DNA of 64,000 nucleotides. Source: Micromonospora sp. MW-13 (GTDB taxonomy: Bacteria > Actinomycetota > Actinomycetes > Mycobacteriales > Micromonosporaceae). Location: the NCBI RefSeq assembly GCF_003434305.1, contig NZ_QKKX01000011.1, forward strand, positions 310,001 to 374,000. Reading direction: 5' to 3'. This document shows positions 60,796 to 64,000 of this stretch, piece after piece (within the stretch, counting starts at the first letter, position 1; each line of letters opens with the position of its first letter). Under the pieces are notes generated by a model. It was not told the origin of the DNA, made no database searches, and saw nothing but the letters and a program-made list of their open reading frames with translations. Position numbers and translations under genes: made by a program.

Positions 60796-61992
60796 ATGAC
60801 CGCAGGGCCGAGGGCGTTGCTGCGCCGCCACCCGCTCGCCGCCGACGCGCTGTCCGCCGTCGCCCTGGTGCTGCTGGACACCGTGCTCGTCCTGCTCACC
60901 CCGCAGGAGTTCCAGCCCGGCCCGGTGCCCGGCGCGGTCGGCTGGAGCGTGCTGTGCGCCGCCCCGGTGGCGCTGCGCCGGGTCGCCCCGTGGCCGGCGG
61001 TGGCCGCCGCCGTGGCCACCCTCGCCCTGCCGGCGCTGCTCGGGCCCGCCCCCACCACGCAGAGCCTCACCTTCGTGGTGCTCACCTACACGATGGCGGC
61101 GCACCGGCCGGTGCGGACCGCCGCGGCGGCCACGGTCGTGCTGTGGCTGCCGGTGGCGGCGGTCAACGTCCTCGCCCCCGTCGACGATGCGGTGCTCGAG
61201 GTCGGCCCGGCGTACCTGGTGCTCAACAACCTGCTCACCGCCGTGGTGGCGTACGCGGTGGGGCGGGCGGTGCACGCCCGGCGCGCCTCCACGGAGGCGC
61301 TGCGGGAGCGGGCCCGCTCCGCCGAGCAGAACCAGCGGTCCCTGGCCGAGCAGGCCGTCGCCGACGAGCGGCGCCGCATCGCCCGGGAGCTACACGACGT
61401 GGTGGCCCACCACGTGAGCGTGATGGGGGTCCTCGCCACCGGCGCCCGGCGGGTGCTGCGCCGGGACCCGGACGCCGCCGACGAGGCGATCGCCACGATC
61501 GAGGACACCAGCCGGGCCACCCTGCGGGAGATGCGCCGGCTGCTCGACGTGCTGCGCACCGACGCCGAACCGGCCGCCGACCTGGCCCCGCAGCCCGGCC
61601 TGGCCGGCATCGAGATCCTGGTGGAGCAGGTGCGCGAGGCCGGCCTGCCGGTCACGCTGCGCACCGAGGGCACGCCCGGGCCGCTGGAGGAGGGGGTCGC
61701 GCTGACCGTCTACCGGATCGTGCAGGAGGCGCTGACCAACGCGCTCAAGCACGCCGGGGACGCCACCGCCGTGGTCCGGCTGACCTTCGGCGCGGCGTTC
61801 CTGGCCGTCGAGGTGACCGACACCGGCCGGGGTCCGGGGCCGGTTCCGGACCGGATCGGACACGGCCTGGTGGGCATGCGGGAGCGGGTCGGCCTCTACG
61901 GCGGAACGCTGCGCACCGGGGCCCGCCCGGGCGGCGGCTACCGGGTGTACGCGAGGATTCCGGTGGAGCAGTTCGGGGCGGTGCCGGCGTGA
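60796..61992 (+). CDS. sensor histidine kinase, HisKA_3 family
   Basis: The 398-residue kinase has about five hydrophobic segments in residues 20-165, phospho-acceptor His200 (IARELHDVVAHH) and an HATPase with EVTDTGRGPGPVP. TAGCGT is six bases before the ATG. It pairs with the regulator at 62054 and probably controls the exporter at 63087. Confidence 0.93.
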   Translation: MTAGPRALLRRHPLAADALSAVALVLLDTVLVLLTPQEFQPGPVPGAVGWSVLCAAPVALRRVAPWPAVAAAVATLALPALLGPAPTTQSLTFVVLTYTMAAHRPVRTAAAATVVLWLPVAAVNVLAPVDDAVLEVGPAYLVLNNLLTAVVAYAVGRAVHARRASTEALRERARSAEQNQRSLAEQAVADERRRIARELHDVVAHHVSVMGVLATGARRVLRRDPDAADEAIATIEDTSRATLREMRRLLDVLRTDAEPAADLAPQPGLAGIEILVEQVREAGLPVTLRTEGTPGPLEEGVALTVYRIVQEALTNALKHAGDATAVVRLTFGAAFLAVEVTDTGRGPGPVPDRIGHGLVGMRERVGLYGGTLRTGARPGGGYRVYARIPVEQFGAVPA

Positions 61993-62053
61993 CCGGGGAC
62001 CGCGCCACGACCAGGGGGCCCGCGGCGGGCCCGACACGACGGGGGGACAGGCG

Positions 62054-62740
62054 ATGAGCGACGGCGCGACGACGGCGCGGCCGGTGCGGATCCTGCTCGC
62101 CGACGACCAGCCACTGCTGCGCACCGGCTTCCGGATGGTGCTGGGCTCAGAGGAGGACCTGGACATCGTGGCCGAGGCCGGCGACGGCCTGGAGGCGGTG
62201 GAGCTGTCCCGCCGGCTGCTGCCCGACGTGGTGCTGATGGACATCCGGATGCCCCGGATGGACGGGGTCGCCGCGACCCGGGCCATCGTCGACGCCCGGC
62301 TGCCGGTGCGGGTGCTGATCCTGACCACGTTCGACCTCGACGAGTACGTGGTGGGGGCGCTGCGCGCCGGGGCCAGCGGCTTCCTGGCCAAGGACGTGCC
62401 GGCGGAGGACCTGGTCACGGCGATCCGCACGGTCGCCGCCGGGGAGGCGGTGGTGGCCCCGCGGATCCTCAAGCGGCTGCTGGACCGCTTCGCCGACGTG
62501 CTGCCCGACCCGGCTGCCGCCCCGCCGAAGGCGCTCAACACGCTCACCGACCGCGAGCGGGAGGTGCTCGTGCAGGTGGCCCGGGGGCTGTCCAACGCGG
62601 AGATCGCCCGGGCACTGTCGGTCAGCGAGACCACCATCAAGACCCACGTCGGGCACGTGCTGACCAAGCTGGGGCTGCGCGACCGGGTGCAGGCCGTGGT
62701 GCTGGCGTACGAGTCGGGCCTGGTGCGTCCCCGGGCGTAG
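62054..62740 (+). CDS. response regulator, NarL/FixJ family
   Basis: The 228-residue protein has acidic pocket ADD (16-18), phospho-acceptor Asp63 (VVLMD), and a LuxR-type HTH (DREREVLVQVARGLSNAEIA). GGGGGA precedes the ATG. It follows the kinase by 61 bases and acts with it. Confidence 0.94.
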   Translation: MSDGATTARPVRILLADDQPLLRTGFRMVLGSEEDLDIVAEAGDGLEAVELSRRLLPDVVLMDIRMPRMDGVAATRAIVDARLPVRVLILTTFDLDEYVVGALRAGASGFLAKDVPAEDLVTAIRTVAAGEAVVAPRILKRLLDRFADVLPDPAAAPPKALNTLTDREREVLVQVARGLSNAEIARALSVSETTIKTHVGHVLTKLGLRDRVQAVVLAYESGLVRPRA

Positions 62741-63086
62741 CCGTGGCGGCCTCGGGCCCGCCGCCCCGCGTACCGGCGGGGTCACCACCCGGGCGACGAA
62801 AGTGTTGTGGTCGTCACCTACCGTGACCACAGGCGGGTGGTCGCGGTTTGACCCTGACGTGGCGCGAGGTCCTACCGTGCGCGATGGGCGACGTGGCGCG
62901 CCGTGGTCGGAATCGGTCAGGGGCAACCCTGAGCCGGCCTCCGGGCCGACCCGCACCGGGAAATCCGCCATCGCTCCCTCCGAAGACGGACGGATCGGTG
63001 CCGGCCGGCACCGAGGATGAGGACATGCCGCACCGACCAGCGGGGGCGGTGCGGCCAGAGCAGCCCAGACGGAAGAGGTAGATGAC
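62741..63086 (+). promoter_or_regulatory. regulatory gap before the terminal ABC operon
   Basis: The 346-base gap has a weak hairpin (CCCCGC/GCGGGG at 62764-62781) as a possible end of the regulator transcript. The inverted repeat TGTGGTC-N12-GACCACA (62806-62831) is a good operator candidate for the adjacent response regulator. TTGACC near 62850 and TACCGT 19 bases later could be a promoter. No gene was recognised. Confidence 0.45.
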
Positions 63087-63860
63087 GTGACCGCGACGAT
63101 AGGCCGCCACGCGCAGGCCGCGGCCCGCGCAAGCGACGTGTGGAAGGTGTACGGCAGCGGCGAGGCGCAGGTCGTCGCGCTGCGGGGGGTGAGCGCCGAG
63201 TTCGAGCGGGGCCAGTTCACCGCGATCATGGGCCCGTCCGGGTCGGGCAAGTCGACGCTGATGCACTGCCTGGCCGGCCTGGACTCGGTCACCCGGGGCA
63301 CGGTGTCGATCGGCGAGACCACGGTGACCGGGCTCGGTGACGCCGGGCTGACGAACCTGCGCCGGGACAAGGTGGGCTTCATCTTCCAGCAGTTCAACCT
63401 GCTGCCCACGCTGACGGCGAAGGAGAACATCCTGCTGCCGATGTCGATCGCCGGCCGCCGGCCGGACCCGGCCTGGTACGACACCGTGATCGACACGGTC
63501 GGGCTGCGCGACCGGCTCGACCACCGCCCGGCGCAGCTCTCCGGCGGTCAGCAGCAGCGGGTGGCGTGCGCCCGGGCGCTGGTCGCCCGCCCTGAGGTGA
63601 TCTTCGCCGACGAGCCGACCGGCAACCTCGACTCCCGCTCCGGCGCGGAGGTGCTGAACTTCCTGCGCAACTCGGTACGCGAGCACGGCCAGACCATCGT
63701 CATGGTGACCCACGACCCGACCGCCGCCGCGTACGCCGACCGGGTGGTGTTCCTCGCCGACGGGCAGATCGTCTCGGAACTGATCGAGCCGACCGCCGAC
63801 ACGGTGCTGGACACCATGAAGAAGCTCGACACCCCGGTCATCACCGAGGTGGGGAACTGA
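63087..63860 (+). CDS. ABC transporter ATP-binding protein (MacB/LolD type)
   Basis: The 257-residue ATPase has Walker A GPSGSGKST, Q-loop FIFQQFNLLPT, signature LSGGQQQRVA, Walker B VIFADEPTGNLD and the switch His in VTHDPTAAA. Its stop overlaps the permease start (TGATG). It pairs with the FtsX-type permease that follows. Confidence 0.93.
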   Translation: MTATIGRHAQAAARASDVWKVYGSGEAQVVALRGVSAEFERGQFTAIMGPSGSGKSTLMHCLAGLDSVTRGTVSIGETTVTGLGDAGLTNLRRDKVGFIFQQFNLLPTLTAKENILLPMSIAGRRPDPAWYDTVIDTVGLRDRLDHRPAQLSGGQQQRVACARALVARPEVIFADEPTGNLDSRSGAEVLNFLRNSVREHGQTIVMVTHDPTAAAYADRVVFLADGQIVSELIEPTADTVLDTMKKLDTPVITEVGN

Positions 63861-64000
63861 TGTTCCGGGCCACCCTCAAGAGCCTGCTGGCGCGCAAGGT
63901 GCGCCTGATCCTCTCCGGCCTGGCCGTGGTGCTCGGCGTCATGTTCGTCTCCGGCGCGTTCGTGCTCACCGACACCCTCGGCCGGTCCTTCGACGCGGTC
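63860..64000 (+). CDS. FtsX/MacB-type ABC permease (start only; cut by the window)
   Basis: Only the first 47 codons are present: a basic start (MFRATLKSLLARKVRL) and one TM (SGLAVVLGVMFVSGAFVL). This is the usual N-terminus of FtsX-like permeases. The ATPase stop overlaps its ATG. The rest lies beyond the right edge. Confidence 0.85.
   Translation, partial: MFRATLKSLLARKVRLILSGLAVVLGVMFVSGAFVLTDTLGRSFDAV

Overview
The window is a high-GC actinobacterial chromosome segment, most like Micromonospora or a close relative in the Micromonosporaceae. This rests on the strong GC bias in third codon positions, frequent GTG starts, a complete Pup-proteasome locus, PafBC beside TatA/TatC, and many genes whose only visible start signal is a TANNNT hexamer 6-9 bases before the start codon (leaderless type). 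No rRNA, tRNA or CRISPR array was seen.

Layout. (1) 1-7757, minus strand: a translationally coupled operon for trans-4-hydroxyproline use. It encodes an epimerase, a deaminase, an aldehyde dehydrogenase, an Xaa-Pro peptidase and a three-part FAD/2Fe-2S/FAD dehydrogenase that runs off the left edge, with a GntR/FCD regulator next to it. (2) 8006-14549: a NarL-type two-component pair divergent from an FtsX/ATPase exporter, a cytochrome-b/molybdopterin fusion enzyme, and an orphan gene behind an inverted repeat. (3) 14838-26643: a LacI regulator, a five-gene Opp/Dpp-type ABC transporter, a GH1 beta-glucosidase, a DUF2804 protein and a secreted GH30 enzyme with a ricin-type domain. This looks like a beta-glucan or beta-glucoside uptake locus. 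(4) About 26690-37130: an accessory stretch with broken transposases, a probable HsdR relic, an AraC regulator with a DHFR-like reductase, and a second peptide-type ABC operon with its own hydrolase and LysR regulator. (5) 37131-39972: a ROK repressor divergent from a second GH1 enzyme.

(6) 40070-60719: core genes. These are malate dehydrogenase, an EamA transporter, TatC, TatA, PafC, PafB, a cation efflux protein, PafA, PrcA, PrcB, an endonuclease VII-like protein, Pup, Dop, the ARC/Mpa ATPase, a ferredoxin, TrmI-type tRNA methyltransferase, a site-2 protease and a RecB-like nuclease. PafB/PafC activate DNA-damage genes in mycobacteria; PafA attaches Pup, Dop removes it, and ARC feeds tagged proteins to the PrcA/PrcB core. 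Pup here ends in Gly-Gly-Glu, so it needs no deamidation. (7) 60796-64000: a second two-component pair followed by an ABC ATPase and the start of its FtsX permease, cut by the right edge.

The most interesting points are the division of the beta-glucoside genes by an accessory island, the separate transcription signals inside the Pup-proteasome locus (dop terminator abutting the pup promoter), the Mo-enzyme fusion with an internal twin-arginine segment, and a recurring leaderless start signature. I did not find a clearly unprecedented system.
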